DNA from: Dicaeum eximium
Lineage: Eukaryota > Chordata > Aves > Passeriformes > Dicaeidae
Assembly (NCBI GenBank): GCA_013396995.1
Contig: VWZP01001599.1
Coordinates: 1,327,946 to 1,391,945, forward strand
DNA length: 64,000 nucleotides
Direction: 5' to 3'
The translations under genes and the position numbers were made by a program. How positions within the stretch are numbered: the stretch's first letter is position 1; each line of letters opens with the position of its first letter. Shown one piece after another: positions 26,812 to 38,339 of this stretch. Below the pieces are notes generated by a model. It was not told the DNA's origin. It did no database searches and saw only the letters and a list, made by a program, of their open reading frames with translations.

Positions 26812-26893
26812 ATTAAAGATCTTCCTTAATACAGGCAAGTTACTCTCAATGGATTAAAAATCTTCCTAAATAGAGGCAAATGACTCTCAATGG
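26812..26893. repeat. Tandem duplication of a 41-bp unit
   Basis: Two adjacent 41-base copies (26812-26852 and 26853-26893) share the pattern attaaa-atcttcct-aata-aggcaa, ending actctcaatgg. They differ at only a few positions. It looks like a simple local duplication. No coding role is visible. Confidence 0.9.
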
Positions 26894-27469
26894 TTGAGTT
26901 AATAGTGCACTCAAAAAGTTGGTGTGAAATCAACAGGAACATTTCTGTGGGGTGAGGATATCCCTCCCTGTTTTTCAGCCCCTTGGCTTTTGTGTAGGGT
27001 ATCTGTTATGCAATGTTTTGACCATGGGCCCCATCCACTGTTAATATTCCTGTGGTGGGAAGCCTGCCAGTGTAAGTCAGCTGCAGATCTGCTGCAGTGT
27101 GTACCTGGTATAATCCAAATTACTAGGATGAAAAACTGAGCATGGGAAGCTTGTGATTCTGTTGACCCTTTCAAAAATGCAATATATAGCATCTCTGAGA
27201 AATCATGAGAAGTAATCACAGGAATGTGTTACAAATCTGGTATTTAAGTTCAGACCATCATTTGACTGTGTGTTATGCTGGCTTAGATTGAAGACTCTGG
27301 TATTAATAGACTGTTTTAAAACCTTGGAGATTTTTTACTGACTTCTCAGGTAAATCCTGAAAATTTATTGGAAAGTAAATTAAATATGAATAATTAGACA
27401 ACTAAATGGATCAGTCTTGTGACATAGCAGAATGTTTTCATCCTTAGCTACTACTTTCAGTGCCTTTTT

Positions 27470-27552
27470 CATAGAATAAAAGAATATTTAGGGTTAAAAG
27501 GGACCTTTGAGTCCTTGGAGATCACTGAGTCTGAACCTTTCCCTGAAATGTA
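27470..27552 (-). mobile_element. Short CR1 3'-end remnant
   Basis: The plus strand reads catagaataaaagaatattt followed by agggttaaaagggaccttt, which resembles the reverse complement of a CR1 3' terminus. Only about 80 bases remain. A full-sized CR1 copy in the same orientation starts 140 bases further on. Confidence 0.6.
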
Positions 27553-27687
27553 CTTTGAGATAAAACTGAGCATATATGTTTTTTGTTAAGAAGTAAATTT
27601 GTCTGGAGAAAATGTGTTTTGATGTTGGGGTTTCCTGATATTTTGAAATGACAAGAGTATCTAAGTGCTGTTTTTAATCAGTTGAGG

Positions 27688-28325
27688 TCACAGAATTAAC
27701 TAGGTTGGAGATCTTTGGGATCATCGAGTCTAACCTATGATCTAACACCACTTTGTCAACTGGACCATGGCACTGAGTGCCACATCCAGTCTTTTCTAAA
27801 ACACTGCCACGGACAGTGACTCCACCACCTTCCTGGGCAGCCCACTCCAATGCCCGGTCACTCTCTGTGAAGAACTTCTTCCAATCTAAACCTCCCCTGG
27901 CACAGCTTCAGACTGTGTCCTCTTGTTCTGTTGCTGGTTCCCTGGGAGAAGAGACTGACCCCCACCCAGCCACACCTTCCTTTCAGGTGGTTGTAGAGAG
28001 CAACCTCATCTCCCCTGAGCCTTCTCTTCTCCAGGATAAACAACCCCAGCTCCCTCAGCTGCCCCTCACCGGACTTGTGTTCCAGACCCTTCACCAGCCT
28101 TACTGCCCTTCTCTGGACACATTTCAACATCTCAACATCCTTCCCAAACTGAGGGGCCAGAACTGGACACAGCACTCAAGGTGTCCCTCACCAGTGCTGA
28201 GTACAGGGGCAGAATGACCTCCCTTCTCCTGCTGGCCACACCATTCCTGATACAGGCCAGGATGCCCTCAGCTTTCTGGGCCACCTGGACACACACTGGC
28301 TCATGTTCAGCCTGCTGTCAATGAG
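27688..28325 (-). mobile_element. CR1 LINE fragment, minus orientation
   Basis: About 640 bases on the plus strand match the reverse complement of CR1: ggatcatcgagtctaacc, then accatggcactgagtgccac, ggctggttccctgggagaag-type sequence, ccccagctccctcagctgcc, and cttctctggacacatttcaac. On the minus strand a decayed frame (27858-28175) gives the CR1 pattern FGKDVEMLKCVQRRAVRLVK. It is 5'-truncated. It is a repeat, not a gene. Confidence 0.93.
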
Positions 28326-29114
28326 ATGATGTACACTGAAATATTTTTGAGCAAGTTAAGTACAAAATGTTCCCCTGAGATAAGACACTGGAGAAATAAG
28401 CTTGTAGGGTCTGACTTAGAGTGGCACAGGACTGTGTATTGCAGTGTTTGTGGGGTACGCACTTAAAATACTCTTCACAAAAGGAAACTTGTGAATTCAG
28501 TGGGAGACATCTCATGTAAGTGGGAGGAAATGTGTGGGAGAAGGGTGGGGCTGGCTCCTCTTGCTCCAGAAGAACCAAGAGCCACGCGGATTTTTCTCTT
28601 CAGGTGTCACAGACACAAAACACCTTACAGACATGAAACGTGGGATGGATGACCCTGAGGGACACAGATTCAAGTAACTGAAATTTCTTGTGGATCATGA
28701 TTGATTAGGGACTTGGATACCAAACACAAGTGCTGGCGTCCTTGTTGGGCCATGCAGGTACTCTTTATGATAGCTAAATTCCAAATGCCATCCCAACACT
28801 AAGTGCATCAAGGATTGTAAGGCTCTGCATGGGCATAGCCTGTGGTTAGGCAAGAGGCTTCATATTCAAACAAAGTATGCCATAGCTGTTGACAACAAAT
28901 ATTCTCTGACATATTAATGGCTAGGAGGCTGATGAACTGTGTGTTTGATTTATTGCACTCTGTATTTTTAGGTTTCTGAGTTTTTTCTCCTCTCTCCCAC
29001 AGTTCCACAGGTTGCTCTTCCCATGTTAGTCAGAAAAAGCATACAGACAGACTTGTCATTGCTACACAGTCAGTGTGAACAGTAATCATAGCACTAGGAG
29101 CTCAACGTGTTACA
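28326..29114. other. Intergenic sequence next to the MET 3' end
   Basis: About 800 bases of unique sequence without a recognisable gene, RNA or repeat. It lies just beyond the inferred MET polyadenylation region. Confidence 0.5.
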
Positions 29115-29135
29115 AGAATTCATTTTAATAACATA

Positions 29136-29141
29136 TTTATT
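29136..29141 (-). terminator. MET: Candidate polyadenylation signal AATAAA (distal)
   Basis: The minus strand reads ccgAATAAAtatg. It is the most distal of the hexamers I noted downstream of the MET stop codon, about 3.8 kb from the stop. Cleavage would fall 10-30 bases beyond, near 29105-29125. Confidence 0.4.
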
Positions 29142-29263
29142 CGGTCATAACAACAACTATAAACAAAAGTACCATTCAGCTCTTTGCAGATACATGAACT
29201 TACTAACATCAAATCTTTACCAGAATCACATATTCTTACAGGTGTCCCAGACACAACATTAAC

Positions 29264-29269
29264 TTTATT
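29264..29269 (-). terminator. MET: Candidate polyadenylation signal AATAAA (proximal)
   Basis: The minus strand reads ttAATAAAgtt, about 125 bases upstream of the distal signal. The two may be alternative sites of one 3' end. Confidence 0.35.
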
Positions 29270-30546
29270 AAGCAAAAGTTCATAAATAGCAAAAATGTCC
29301 TCTGTTTCACATTGCAGCGTTCCTTAAGCATGTACGTACAAGTTTGGAGTAACTTCTCCAAATCTATGTGTCATAAACTTCCTTAGCTGTTTTAACAACC
29401 ACAGAGATGATTTTTTTTTGCCTGCAGCAAAGCCTTTTGTCCTTGAGCAATCTACAATTAGTATCACTCTCAGCAGACATGAAAGTTCATTTCTGAAATG
29501 AAAGTGGTGATGAAACACAATACAATATTATCTGCTCATAGCTTGCCTACACGCTCTGCCCTCATTATAAATCTTTCAGTTACAACACGGTCTCCCTTGA
29601 ACAATATATCTCCCTTATATCAGTTCTTTATCTCTCATTACCTCTTTGAAGATCTTAAAATGGTAGGCCTGCAGCAATGGAGATATTCTACTTAGGGTGG
29701 AGTGTGTTTACAGTCAGTTCTTTTCCTTTTTAATATTTATACAGTATTTCTTAATGTTGCTACAGTTTATGAATCATGTACATTGACATACATTTTCTGA
29801 AATGTTCACAGTGCAGTATTTTGTGGCCTAACCAAACTTTGTAAATGTCATTAAAAATAAACTTTTTTTTTAATATAAAAATAGAATATTTATGTGTTTA
29901 CACCAGCAAACCCAGTTCTATCCTATTCTAAACAAACTATACAGTAGTATGCACAGAATTCCACAGGAACAGAAATGACATGTGATGTTTGCCCTAAAGT
30001 TATAGTACTCTTCCCTAATGAATAGAAGTTTTATTTACTATCTCCTTACAGAATTGTTTCTCTGGTCATAACTTAGCATTAGAAGTAGATAATTCACTGG
30101 GTTGTGTGATCCAAGAAGAGAGTAAAGAGGGCCTAAAGCCATTTCTTCTTTTGATCAGTCTTCTCTGCTCTTCAGGGCTGGTATGAAGAAGTTACTGATG
30201 GGCCTGCTATGGTGGTGTCTCTTTAGGTCAGGGCTGCCTGCAACACCTCTGCTCCTTACTCACCTTTGTCAGTGGCTCTGCCCACGGGTTGGTGGCAGAG
30301 CCTCAGCTGCTCACCAAGTGACTCACCAGTCAGCAGCCTTCAAGTTTTAATTCTCAGAGTGATTCACTGTTTATTGAAAGAAATGGAGGCTTTTCATTTT
30401 TCACCAAGAGATCTGTTGCTATAGACTGACTCAAAGAAATGGTTGACTGTTGGAATAATGTTGACACTAGGAATGCTTTAAGCTAGATGATTTTCCCTTT
30501 GTTTTTTTTTTTTGTACCGTCTGACTATACCAGAGAACTGGTAAGA

Positions 30547-32345
30547 CATAGAATCAGAGAATCATGGAATGGCCCAGGTTGGAAGGGACCTCGAAGATCA
30601 TATAGTCCCAGCCCCTCTGCTGTGGGTACATTGATGAATGTTGAAAATTCCAGGGATGGGGCATCCACAACTTCCCTGGACAACCTGTTCCAGTGTGTCA
30701 CCACCCTCACAGTAAAACAAAATTTCCCAATATCTAATTTAAACCTACTGTCTTTCAGTTTAAACTCATTACCTCTTGTTCTGTCACCAGTAAAGAGTGC
30801 CTGCCTTTGTAAAAAGTCTTGTTCCATCCTTCCTGCAGGCTCCCTTCAGGTACTGGAAGGCCACAATTAGGTCACCCCAAAGCCTTCTCTCTTCCAGGCT
30901 AAACAATCCCAATTCTCCCAGCCTTTCCCCACTGGAGAGGTGCTCCAACTCTCTAATCATCATGGCTGATGATTGATGTCCTTCCTGGGATGGGGCCCCA
31001 GAGCTGGAAGCAGCACTCCAGGTGGGTCTCACCAGAGTGGAGCAGTGGGGCAGAATCCCCTCCCTTGAGCAGGTGGCCACGCTGCTCTTGATGCAGCCCA
31101 GGATACAGTTGGATATCTGGGCTGGGAGAAATTGGCTTTCATGGGCACTTTGCCTGCTCATGTGCATCCTCTCAGGCACCCCAAGTCCTTCTTGGCAGGG
31201 CTGCCCTGGATCTGTTCCGCCCCCAACCTGTGGTGATACAGGGGTTACCCTGACCCAGCAGCAGCCCCTTGCCCTTGGTCCTGTTAAAACTCCTGTTAAA
31301 ACTGGTGGCATTCCCACCAGCCCACTTCTGGAGCTTGTCCAGGTCCCTCTGGATGGCATCCCATCCTTCAGGTGTGTCAGCTGCACCGCTCAGCTTGGTG
31401 TCATCTGCAAATCTTCTGAGGGTGCATTCGTGCCCTTTGTCTGTGTCATTAATGAAGATATTAAATAACACTGGTCCCAGTGCTGAGCCCTGAGGGACAC
31501 CACTTGTCACTGATGGCCATCAGGACTCTGAGCCATTGACCACTACCCTCTGGATGTGACTGTCCAAACACCTTCTTATCCATCTAACACTCCACCCATC
31601 AAATCCATCTCTCTCCAGTTTAGAGAGGACATGGTGGGGGGCCATGGAAAAAGCTTTACAGAAGCCCAGATAAATCTGTACACCTCCCCTTGTCCACTGG
31701 TGTAGTCACTCCATCATAGAAGGCCACTAGGTTGGTCAGGCAGGACTTGCCCTTGGAGAAGCTGTGCTGGTGTCTTGAATCCTGGTGAAGGACTGCCCTG
31801 TCCTTCATGTGCCTTCAAGGAGGATCTGTTCCATGACTTTCCCAGGCACAGAGGTGAGGCTGACAGGTTGGTAGTTCCCAGAGCTGTTCTTTGTTTTCTT
31901 CTTAAAGATAGGTACGCTGTGTCCCTGTTTCCAGTCACCTAGGATTTTCCCTGACTGCCATGACTTTTTGAGAGTCCTGGGATACATTTCATCAGGTCCC
32001 ATAGACTTGTACACATTCAGGTTCCCTGGGTGGTCCTGAACCTGGTCTTTGCTTACAATGGGAGGGGCTTTGCTCTCCCAGTCCCCACCCTGTTGTCCAT
32101 CCATTCAAGAGGTGTGGGAAGAGATGTTGCCATTGAAGATTGAGGAAAGAAAGGCAGGTACCTCAGATTTCTCCTCATCCACCAGCACTGTTTACCAGAG
32201 AAAGAACACTTTCTTTGGCCTTACTTTTCTGATTAACATGCCTGTAGAAGTCCTTTGTGTTATTCTTTGCATCCCTTGCCAGGTTCAGTTCCAGTTTTGT
32301 CTTGGCCTCCCTCCTCCTCCTTCCTCACTCCTTACTCAGTTAAAG
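30547..32345 (-). mobile_element. CR1 LINE, 1.8 kb with decayed reverse transcriptase
   Basis: This is the longest CR1 in the window, in the same orientation as MET. On the minus strand, from about 32300 down, broken frames show the CR1 ORF2 order: LARDAKNNTKDFYRHVNQK, then VYKSMGPDEMYPRTLKK, SGNYQPVSLTSVPGKVMEQI, TSGVPQGSALGPVLFNIFIN, and FADDTKLSGA with the FADD catalytic motif of reverse transcriptase. The 3' end at 30547 has the tail repeats (cattccatgattctctgattctatg on the minus strand, split here by small changes). Frameshifts and stops show it is dead. It lies between the MET stop codon and the candidate poly(A) signals. Confidence 0.95.
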
Positions 32346-32943
32346 GTTTCTATACTTATTTCACTGCACACCATTTCTTGATTTTGATTTCTCTTAAGAC
32401 ACCATGAGGCTGGCTATCTTGGCTGCCTAGGCTGTTAGCAACCTTGCTGCTGTAGTTCAAAAATCCAAAGTTTTCCCCATGTGGGATGAAAACACATTTT
32501 AAACTCTTGTCATTCTCATTGCATTTCTTGGCCTTTTGTGTGACAACCATTTCTGCACTGCTTGTTATCCTGAAGTACATGCACAGTAACAGTCCTTCCA
32601 GCCACACTGATTGATATTCTACTTTCATGGGATTTGTTCTTGGGTCTGAACACACATTAATGACAGTTTGTGGGAACTAACCCTGGATGGTAGCACACCA
32701 CATTTCCATTTGGTAAATTGACAGCGTTCTGCAAATACTTGGAAATTACTGTGGTGGTTCATGGAATCCTGTATCTTTAAATAATATGATATTGTGTCCT
32801 TGTACTAGTGCAACTTGGGCAACAACATAAACATGTGCAACAGTGTTCTCACAAAGACCGGGCAGTAAAAACTAGTGGACAAAATGTTTTGCTTTTTGCT
32901 CATACAACTAAGAATGGATTTTCCTTAATTTCAGACATACCCG

Positions 32944-33154
32944 TCATGTGTCAACATCCATGTCTGTGTTGTCTTGTGATGATAGAAGAGAAGGATAAGG
33001 AGCAATGCACTTCACATTGACATAAGTAGCATTGACATGAACATAGTGTTCTCCAATAAAAGTGGAGAAGATTGTTGATATTTTTGAAACGAGTTCAGAA
33101 AAGGCTGGACGCATCTCAGGTTTTGGATGCCAGCACTTCAGCATGACTTCATAC
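32944..33154 (-). CDS. MET: MET exon 21: kinase C-lobe end and docking tail
   Basis: After an acceptor ggcag|, the frame continues YEVMLKCWHPKPEMRP, the last helix of the kinase C-lobe. It then gives GEHYVHVNATYVNV, the two-tyrosine docking site (human Tyr1349 and Tyr1356) that recruits GAB1, GRB2, SHC and PI3K. The TGA stop at 32944-32946 follows MDVDT. The human protein continues for nine further residues after the matching DT, so the tail here is shorter. The stop could have come from a CGA arginine codon by one C-to-T change. Confidence 0.97.
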
Positions 33155-33298
33155 CTGCCATTCAAATAAAAGAAGTGTACAATTATGAAATCACATTAAA
33201 AGAAAAAAACCCCCAACTCTCTTTCCTCCCACAGTCTCAATTACTATAGTACCAAAATCATCAGCATTTGCAGAAGCCTTTGCAAACTATTTACTTAC

Positions 33299-33435
33299 AG
33301 TGGATCAGGGCAGTATTCAGGCTGCAGCAGCCTTCTTCCTTGTAGTAAGTAAACAGTTATGTCAAAAGAATTTACATCAGGATAAGGTGGTGCCCCTCGT
33401 GTCATAAGTTCCCATAACAATACGCCAAAGGACCA
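33299..33435 (-). CDS. MET: MET exon 20: kinase C-lobe
   Basis: The 137-base exon opens WSFGVLLWELMTRGAPPYPD, the conserved helix-F region of tyrosine kinases, and runs to LLQPEYCPDPL. The acceptor is tcttag| after a T-rich tract and the donor is CT|gtaagt. The intron to exon 21 is only 144 bases. Confidence 0.98.
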
Positions 33436-34334
33436 CTAAGAAAAAAAAAAAAAGTTAAAGGGTTGGAGGGCTTTACATTCCTCTTTCAGGAGATGGTTTG
33501 ACAGATTTAAGCATTCAACTGTGTGGATTTTCCCTTTGAAAAGTTGTTTTACTGCATTCAGCCTTCTTTTAAGTGGGCTAATAAATGCTGTAGGGACTTG
33601 AGGAGCCACTTAAATAAGAGCCAGAAAATCTCAACTAAGTAAATGAAAGAAAATGAAAGCCTATAGGCTGCTACTTTGCTGGTATAAATTGGCAGACATC
33701 TTTTGAGGTTAATGGAGCTCTGCCAGTTTACTGGCAGAACTGGTGATCTAACTCTGTGTAAATACATGCTGAAGACAATATACATGGTGAAAATTCTATG
33801 CATCACAGGTCAATCTGAATCTGGATTGAATAGAGAGCTAAAATACAAAGCAATCCAGCCAACTGACTTCATTGTAGCAATTTTTTCTTCATAAATGGCC
33901 AGGTAATACTTGAGATTGCTCTAGGCAGCCAGTAAGTATTTATAAAGCAAATAAAGTATTTTGGAGAACTATTAACTTTTACAAGTCTCCAAGTTAACCT
34001 GTTCTGTCAAGCTTTCCAGAGCCCCTCCTACAGCAGGGTTCAGCTCCAACCTGGCTTCTTGGAATGTCCTTAGTTTCCCTTGGAACAAGGTTAAACTCCT
34101 AATTATTTCCTGAGCAGTAAGATATAATCAGGTCAACAACTTCTTGCTTAGTGATTGGGACAAATAAACTTTCTGGATGCAGAAAGACTCTTTTATTCTT
34201 ATATTTTATTCTTACCAAAAGCTAAATTGAAATATAAGTTTTGATTGGGAGTTGTTCCATTATTAAATACTAGAAAGATGCCTCAGGCAATATAAAAGAA
34301 ATAAATAGGTGATACAAATATGTTTGCACATTAC
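33436..34334 (-). other. MET: MET intron 19
   Basis: An 899-base intron with a T-rich acceptor tract (A-run on the plus strand near 33440). No repeat or RNA gene was recognised. Confidence 0.85.
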
Positions 34335-34500
34335 CACATCTGACTTCGTTGTGAACTTCTGAGTTTGTAAACTTTCTAAAGCCATCCATTTCACTGGCAG
34401 TTTAGCTCCTGTTTTATTGTGCACACTGTAGTATTCTTTATCATAGACATCTCTAGCAAGACCAAAATCAGCAACCTTGACTGTGAATTTTTCATCCAAC
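34335..34500 (-). CDS. MET: MET exon 19: DFG motif and activation loop
   Basis: The 166-base exon encodes the Mg-binding VADFGLARD segment. The activation loop follows with the paired tyrosines in DKEYYSVHN (human Tyr1234 and Tyr1235), whose autophosphorylation turns the kinase on. Then come LPVKWMALES (the P+1 region) and TTKSDV. The acceptor is ctctag|G, completing a Met codon split with exon 18; the donor is GTG|gtaatg. All catalytic residues of this part are intact. Confidence 0.98.
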
Positions 34501-36678
34501 CTAGAGAAATGACAAAAGGTATTATTTGCAACTGAGCAGGCAAGATTTACCATGTTGGTACATTATAATGACTGACTTGCATTTTTGAGACTGTGACTTT
34601 GGATGGCAGTACTTTATTTGGGATCTTTGCACTAATGTAACACTAAAACAAAAGTGCAGCAACATATATTTCACACCCATTTAACACAGTGAATGAACTC
34701 AGGAAATGACTGATATTGTTTTGATAATACAATTTGAATTACAGTTATTTTAAAACAATTGGTATGTATAAAAAGATTTTTGCTAATAGCCTATACATCC
34801 TGATTGAGCTCTACATCATTTCTTCCACAGATGTTTTTTCTTCTGTATCCTTAAAGCCTGCTCATTTTTATTTCCAAATCAATGCCTCACCCTTCCAACT
34901 TACTTTCAGTTTTGGTAAGGAGGGATCCATCATTATCTCAGTGACTGCCTTTATGTAATAATGTAGTCCTGTAACTAAGGATGAGTTTGGTGTCTGTTCT
35001 GGGAGCAAATGATGGCATAACAAAAGTTCTGTTGGGGTTACAGCTCAGCCATACCAGAAGACCTCCTTAGCTTTGCTTCTCCTAGGCTTGGTATTTGTCC
35101 TGATAAGTGGTGTAATTGTCACAAACAGACAGAGTGTGGGTGTTGGCATTTTCAAGCCTATCCTTCTTTACATGTGCAGACCTAGTCACAGCAAGCACTT
35201 CCTTTTGGGCTTCTCTACAGCATCACACAGTCACAGAATGGGTGTGGTTGGAAGGGGCCCCCCTAAGTGAAATGATCCTGTCTCTCTCAGTGCCTACACA
35301 TGGCATTCCCCTGTCTTGAATTTATGAGGCTTCTGTCTGGACAACTCTGGTCTGTTGAAGTCCCAGTGCATGGAACAGAACCATCTGCTGTATTTACTGA
35401 TGCTGTAACTTAATCTGATGGAGTAGGAGGGAACTTTGATGGGTCAACAGGGAACAGTTTATGCCATAGCAGGTTCTGCTATGCACCTCTGCCAGGATAG
35501 TGGAATAGAGTTAAGAGTCCCTGAGGACTGTATTTGGGTGCTGGCTTCCTTTCTGATAGACATCACCACTGTAGCAGGGCCTGTACTGAGTGCTGGATTG
35601 CACACAGCCACTGGGGGAAGTGGGTCTTGTGGCAGCAGCTCTCCAGGCTCTGAAGTGCTGATCCCTACAGAAGTACAAAAGCAGTCATTCAGAGGTCATG
35701 TGTGAACCCTGAGAGCTGCTCCTTCCTCACCCAAGGAAGAGACAGTAGACCAAGGGAAATGTCCTGTTGCCACCATTTGGACTTTGATTAGGTGAACTAG
35801 GTCTTTTGTTCAGTAACACAATGCATTTCTTCTTAGGAAATCTGAAAATCTGTTTGTGGCTTTTTTTCATCCCTTAAAAAAACCAATACCTGTAAGAAAA
35901 TATTCTTTTTCAGAGGCTGTTCAGCTGCACAGGTGTGCACCCTTGAAAAAAGAATAAGACATCTGATGTCACAGGTTAATGACCTTTTTGCAGCCAGAGT
36001 TCCAGTTTATGAGGTGCTAAAAATAAAACGTAATGTTTAAGGCTGTGCCTAATTAATTCACAACATCAGTGATAAATCAGCATAATCATATAGGCAACTC
36101 CTGTATCAGTTTGTCTTTGTGGGAACTGAACTGTCTGGCTTCCCAGACACTAGTAAGATTCTTTGAATGTTAATTTGTGTGCCTAGTTGAGCCAAAGTAA
36201 GCTCATATTCATGTAATGAAAGACTACTGTCAAGAGGTCTCGCTGGTCTTTCTTTGTGTTCCTGTTTTTCTCACAAAGTTCCCCTGTGTTCCTCTCCCTC
36301 CTGGTTAGGTGTGGCAGCAGAGACATGCTGCTTCTGAAGTGGCTGGGTGGAAGCACAGCAAGTTGAGGCAACAGCAGTTTAACTTCCCTTAGGAGATGCC
36401 TTTTAAACTCTAACCAATGATTTTGAGAGGCTACACTTTCACCTCAGCTTTCTTATTTCTCACACTCAAAAAAAGCTTATATGTAAGAAATGAGCCCTTA
36501 GCAAGATGAGTAGCTCATCAGTATGCAAGAAAAACATCAGTATAATTGCAGAGCAATGAAAAAACCACCATCTTTTGACTAAAAAATATCAGAATCCTGG
36601 AAACTTCAGTTTATCTCATCTTGCTGTTTTACACAGAAGAGTGTGGTAATGTGGCTGAAAGTAGATGTTTGTACTTAC
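34501..36678 (-). other. MET: MET intron 18
   Basis: A 2178-base intron. A short stretch near 35222-35275 (cacagaatgggtgtggttgg) looks like a CR1 3'-end remnant in minus orientation. Nothing else was recognised. Confidence 0.8.
35222..35275 (-). mobile_element. Possible CR1 3'-end remnant
   Basis: About 50 bases on the plus strand (tcacagaatgggtgtggttg then gaaggggcccc) resemble the reverse complement of a CR1 terminus. It is too short for a firm call. Confidence 0.4.
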
Positions 36679-36788
36679 ATACAGTTTCTTGCTGCCAAAT
36701 CTCTATGGACAAACTTTTTACTTGCAAGGTATTTCATTCCTTTTGCAACCTGAAGGCCAAATCCAATTAAATCTTTTACTGTTGGATT
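36679..36788 (-). CDS. MET: MET exon 18: catalytic loop
   Basis: The 110-base exon runs NPTVKDLIGFGLQVAKGMKY and then carries KFVHRDLAARNCM. The HRDLAARN motif is the catalytic loop of receptor tyrosine kinases, with the catalytic Asp and Asn both present. The acceptor is ttacag| and the donor AT|gtaagt splits the Met codon with exon 19. Confidence 0.98.
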
Positions 36789-38339
36789 CTGTAAAATACA
36801 AACATTTATGATAAAATGAATGCAGAAGCTTAAGGATTAGACTGCTTTATGCTGTGACTCTTTAGGTTTTACACACATCTCCTGCCACCAGAATGATCAA
36901 GAAAGGTTGGTGCTTGTAGTGAAACTGGTTTAAGTTTAGGTCAACTTCTTACCCCCAGTAAGAAAACAAAAGAGTTTTCAGAAGAGAAAAGTTTGCAGCA
37001 TAAGCAGCATAACCTGACCTGGGAAGTGGAACAGTATGCTGAAACCTCAGCATCACAGATGATACACAAAAGTCAGATATGGAGACTTAAGGGTGATAGT
37101 GTGTAACTCAGTAGAAGGTGTTAACTATGACCTTGGAGCTCATCAGCTGGAGATGACCAAGAAGAGAGGAAGTCCTCTCTGGGACAAAATAGGTACATCA
37201 GTATAATGTCATGAAAAAGGCAAACGAGACCTTAGCAGTTACCAGAGGAAGATTTTTGGCAATTATTGTTAACTCTTTCTGCTTGCCTACATGGTGAGAT
37301 GATACTCAAAAGGTTAAATATCAAAATAAGTATAACCATAAACCTGTAAATCAAACCTTTTATGGCAATCATATGACTTGTTATGTAATAGTAAGGATCC
37401 TACAGATTTTTGTGGTTTTGACATTACTCCTTACAATTTTCTCTGGAAAAAGAACAATCTGATTCAACTGTGGTCATTATTCTATTTATTTCAGGAAGGA
37501 CCATGGCACTATTTACAGACAAGGGCTCTGGTGCTTCTAGAATGAAAGAAGCTCAAATGGGAGCAGGTCCTGGCCTCAGAAAGCTTAAGTCCTCCAAAAA
37601 TTTGTTTAAATGATTTTTAAAAAAATTGTACTGGCTATTGCCAATTGCCGTAAAAGCAAGGACAAAATCCTGTTGGCTCAGAAACCACTTTATATTGTCC
37701 TAACACTGTGAAATAGGTGAAATACTACAGTGTAAAGTGGGCTTACACAGAGGTAAGATCTGTGGTCTCCTGCTTGAGAGAAAGCAGTGAGGCACATTTG
37801 AGGAATCTACAGTCTTCCAATGGAAATGGGGAAGATTGCTGATAAGAGTACTCAGTTTGTATAATAGTTCCCGTTTTTCTTTCTTAAGATAAGAAAAAGA
37901 AATATTGATAATGAACAGACTGTGCCACTAGCTAGACATGGAGTTCCCTTACCTAGGAGTTGGAAGAGTAGATGTTGATGGCTGGCACAGCTGTGCTAAA
38001 GTCAACAGAGATGCGCCAGTTTAACCAGCAGATGATTGGACCCCTGGACATAGATCTCATAAACACATTTGTTTATAAAGAGGCTCATGGATGGGAAATG
38101 AGAAATACTTATTGCTGATAATTTCTGGGAAACATGCTAGAGAGGAATTTGAGGGGGAGGGGAAGGAGTGGCAGTGCTGTGGCTGGGCTCGATGCCAGGC
38201 TAAGCAAGTGCTAAAGGTTAAGGTGTAGTAACAGCAGCAAGTTGCAGACGTAATGTAATTATGAGAGCTTGCAACGTGTGGTATTGGAGCAGGGTGTGGC
38301 CAGACTTGCACACCCATTCATACCTCCCCAGGTACTTAC
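36789..38339 (-). other. MET: MET intron 17
   Basis: A 1551-base intron of unique sequence. No gene, RNA or clear repeat was recognised. Confidence 0.85.

Larger units (their letters stand above)
18933..27469. other. Intergenic sequence, no gene recognised
   Basis: AT-rich unique sequence with a short TG run (21291-21304), a poly-T/TTTG tract (23911-23962), an 8-bp hairpin (20915-20932), a 41-bp tandem duplication (26812-26893) and a possible tiny CR1 remnant near 22738-22800. Open frames such as 23398-23730 have no family resemblance. The block around 19140-19700 is free of repeats and rich in TAAT cores; a conserved enhancer there is possible but not shown. Confidence 0.5.
29115..32943 (-). 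other. MET: Probable MET 3' UTR, including a CR1
   Basis: This region follows the MET stop codon on the minus strand. Two AATAAA hexamers near its far end, at 29136-29141 and 29264-29269, are plausible polyadenylation signals; another is at 30030-30035. Without the CR1 at 30547-32345 the UTR would be about 2.0 kb, similar to the roughly 2 kb UTR of mammalian MET. The unique parts are AT-rich with T and A runs, as is usual for a 3' UTR. The exact end and the real use of these signals are inferred; a shorter isoform is possible. Confidence 0.45.

Noticed and set aside
31172..31510. Reverse transcriptase fragment as a possible gene or telomerase-like sequence
   Set aside because: The order of motifs and the flanking 3' tail identify a dead CR1 element.
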